A stretch of 64,000 nucleotides of DNA. Source: Robertmurraya sp. FSL R5-0851. GTDB taxonomy: Bacteria > Bacillota > Bacilli > Bacillales > Cytobacillaceae. Where the stretch lies: the NCBI RefSeq assembly GCF_038002965.1, contig NZ_JBBOOE010000001.1:2585001-2649000 (forward strand), in the 5' to 3' direction. Position 1 is the first letter of the stretch, and the number at the start of each line of letters is the position of its first letter. The translations under genes and the position numbers were made by a program. Under the pieces are notes generated by a model. The model was not told the origin of the DNA. It did not search any database and saw nothing but the letters and a program-made list of their open reading frames with translations. Of the stretch, positions 62,886 through 64,000 are shown piece by piece.

Positions 62886-63004
62886 CCATTTAAGCTAAAA
62901 ATGTAATAAACAGGGAGAAATGGTTTTTCAATAAAATGGTATAACTTACTAGTAATCTTATCATCTTTTACCTTTTCTCCATACACAAAAAAGGGGGAAG
63001 TACA

Positions 63005-63160
63005 ATGTTAGGTCTAATTGCACTATGCTTCACCATTTATTTTTTCGCTTATTTAACGATTAAAGCAGCAGGAACTACCATTCGTGTAGTGCCGATTCGT
63101 ACATTCGATGATTATTTTATTGACTATAGCAGAACAAAGTTGGGGGATGGAGAAGAATGA
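63005..63160 (+). CDS. Small membrane protein (51 aa), unknown
   Basis: MLGLIALCFTIYFFAYLTIK then AAGTTIRVVPIRTFDDYFID. One N-terminal membrane helix and a short polar tail. GGGGGAAG upstream. Its stop overlaps the next start in ATGA, so they form an operon. It faces the LacI regulator and its operator, so it is probably controlled by it. Confidence 0.75.
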   Translation: MLGLIALCFTIYFFAYLTIKAAGTTIRVVPIRTFDDYFIDYSRTKLGDGEE

Positions 63161-63534
63161 GTGAATACAATAATAAATTATTTATATTTACACCCATGGA
63201 CGCTACATCTTTTTTTCCTAGCGGAACGATTTTTTCTTTTAAACAATACGACCGTCTCATTCATGCGAGTATTAAAGGGGAAAACGTAAAAAAAGGAGAA
63301 TTAGTCGGGTTAATTAATAAACAGGGTATCTTAGAATACTCCCTTAATTATCAACTGTTTGATCACCAAGTATATGGTGGCGTTGGTACACTAACACCAT
63401 GTGGAAAAATGGGAACTAGGCTTAAAGGAGTTTATTCTGTTACGAATGTAGAAGAGACTTTCGAGTGTAATTTCACACTAGAAAAAGTGTCACTTCAGAA
63501 TCAAATAGCTTGGAGAAAAAAGAAGTCATGTTAA
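63157..63534 (+). CDS. Protein of unknown function in a LacI-controlled pair
   Basis: 125 residues, MSEYNNKLFIFTPMDATSFF onwards, rich in beta-strand pattern (FKQYDRLIHASIKGENVKKG, YGGVGTLTPCGKMGTRLKGV). No signal peptide or known motif. Coupled by a 4-base overlap to the 51-residue membrane protein. A small-molecule or sugar link is guessed only from the LacI neighbour. Confidence 0.7.
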   Translation: MSEYNNKLFIFTPMDATSFFPSGTIFSFKQYDRLIHASIKGENVKKGELVGLINKQGILEYSLNYQLFDHQVYGGVGTLTPCGKMGTRLKGVYSVTNVEETFECNFTLEKVSLQNQIAWRKKKSC

Positions 63535-63536
63535 AA

Positions 63537-63574
63537 AAAACAAAGCTTAGGTCACTTCCCCTAAGCTTTGTACC
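63537..63574. terminator. Bidirectional terminator
   Basis: ACAAAGCTTAGG-loop-CCTAAGCTTTGT with flanking A/T runs between the convergent genes. Confidence 0.85.
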
Positions 63575-63581
63575 TGTTAAT

Positions 63582-64000
63582 TTATAGAAAAAAAATAAGT
63601 AACTGTGAAATAATTGCGACAAAAATAAGTGCAAAAGGATATGCAGCAGCATAGGCAATCGATGCATCATCAGAATCAATTTGTTGATTCACCGCACCTA
63701 AACCAGGTGTACTAGTCATTCCCCCACATAATGCTCCGAGAGAATGGATAACACTCATCTTGAATATCTTTCTTGATAAAAAGAAGCCAACAATCATCGG
63801 AATGACTGTGATTAATGCCCCACCAAACACCAGACGGAACCCTTCTTCCTGAATTACCTCAACTAACCCCTGACCAGCGGTTGTTCCAGCTCCTGCTAAA
63901 AATAATACAAGACCAATATCACGGATTACCTGATTAGAAGGTTGGAAAAAACGAGCTCGTATCGGACCAATTTTTCCGAAATGACCAATAATCAAGGCGA
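63582..64000 (-). CDS. YidE/YbjL (AspT)-family antiporter, C-terminal part
   Basis: Partial: the frame continues past the right edge of the window. The visible 139 residues form about four membrane helices and the conserved stretch GLVLFLAGAGTTAGQGLVEV, then GALCGGMTSTPGLGAVNQQI, typical of the AspT/YidE/YbjL duplication domain. Substrate unknown, likely an organic anion or amino acid. Its terminator is shared with the operon opposite. Confidence 0.8.
   Translation of the reverse strand, partial: ALIIGHFGKIGPIRARFFQPSNQVIRDIGLVLFLAGAGTTAGQGLVEVIQEEGFRLVFGGALITVIPMIVGFFLSRKIFKMSVIHSLGALCGGMTSTPGLGAVNQQIDSDDASIAYAAAYPFALIFVAIISQLLIFFL

Overview
The window looks like a low-GC, spore-forming Bacillaceae chromosome. 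Supporting signs are strong AGGAGG-type ribosome binding sites, frequent TTG/GTG starts, intrinsic terminators after most genes, a tiny YjcZ-like sporulation peptide, a ycgT-type Fur-regulated reductase, a YwaC/RelP-type alarmone synthetase and many close matches to Bacillus families. I saw no rRNA, tRNA or CRISPR array.

Region 1 (1-14.8 kb) is a nested pile of mobile elements. The base layer is a Tn554-like pair of tyrosine recombinases (tnpA/tnpB type, minus strand). Its tnpA is in three pieces, near 14.4-14.0, 12.27-11.73 and 2.63-2.42 kb. It was split once by an IS110/IS1111-type element (about 12.27-13.98 kb) and once by a DDE-transposase/AAA-ATPase transposon (2629-11731, 7-bp target duplication). 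That transposon's transposase gene is split just before its catalytic Glu codon by a RIT element, a trio of tyrosine recombinases with 33-bp inverted repeats (about 4180-10034). The RIT ritB gene is in turn split in frame by an IS66 element (6167-8536, 8-bp target duplication). The tnpB copy has a nonsense codon and is cut off by an IS4-family element at the window's left edge. The junctions rejoin in frame, so the order of insertion can be read from the sequence.

Region 2 (14.8-33.5 kb) is mostly minus-strand housekeeping and accessory genes: a VOC protein, an MFS transporter with a ROK regulator, ArsR-SRPBCC and SRPBCC genes, acetyltransferases, a TraB-family protein, a PAS-type histidine kinase on the plus strand, an alkyltransferase-like protein, a UbiB/AarF kinase, a PTS IIB subunit and an EAL protein. 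Several decayed genes lie between them (histidyl-tRNA synthetase, thiolase, tyrosyl-tRNA synthetase, histidine phosphatase, SRPBCC, GNAT).

Region 3 (33.5-64 kb) starts with a second IS110-family element of the opposite layout, with its long non-coding stretch upstream of the transposase. Then come an azoreductase, a PadR/HAAS/DUF4173 operon, a broken sucrose-6-phosphate hydrolase, an HpaB-type flavin monooxygenase, a Fur-box-controlled ferredoxin-NADP reductase, a guanylate-kinase-like protein convergent with a small alarmone synthetase, and a TetR-controlled CocE esterase with a BCCT transporter (interrupted by a stop). The end holds a MocR regulator, Nudix, a secreted nuclease, a second histidine kinase, a CDF metal exporter, a diguanylate cyclase, a frameshifted LacI regulator with a palindromic operator and a small divergent operon, and the end of a YidE/YbjL-type transporter.

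Six genes carry single stop codons or one-base frameshifts, at least two of them in T-runs. Either this lineage is losing genes or the assembly has residual indel errors; the sequence alone cannot decide.
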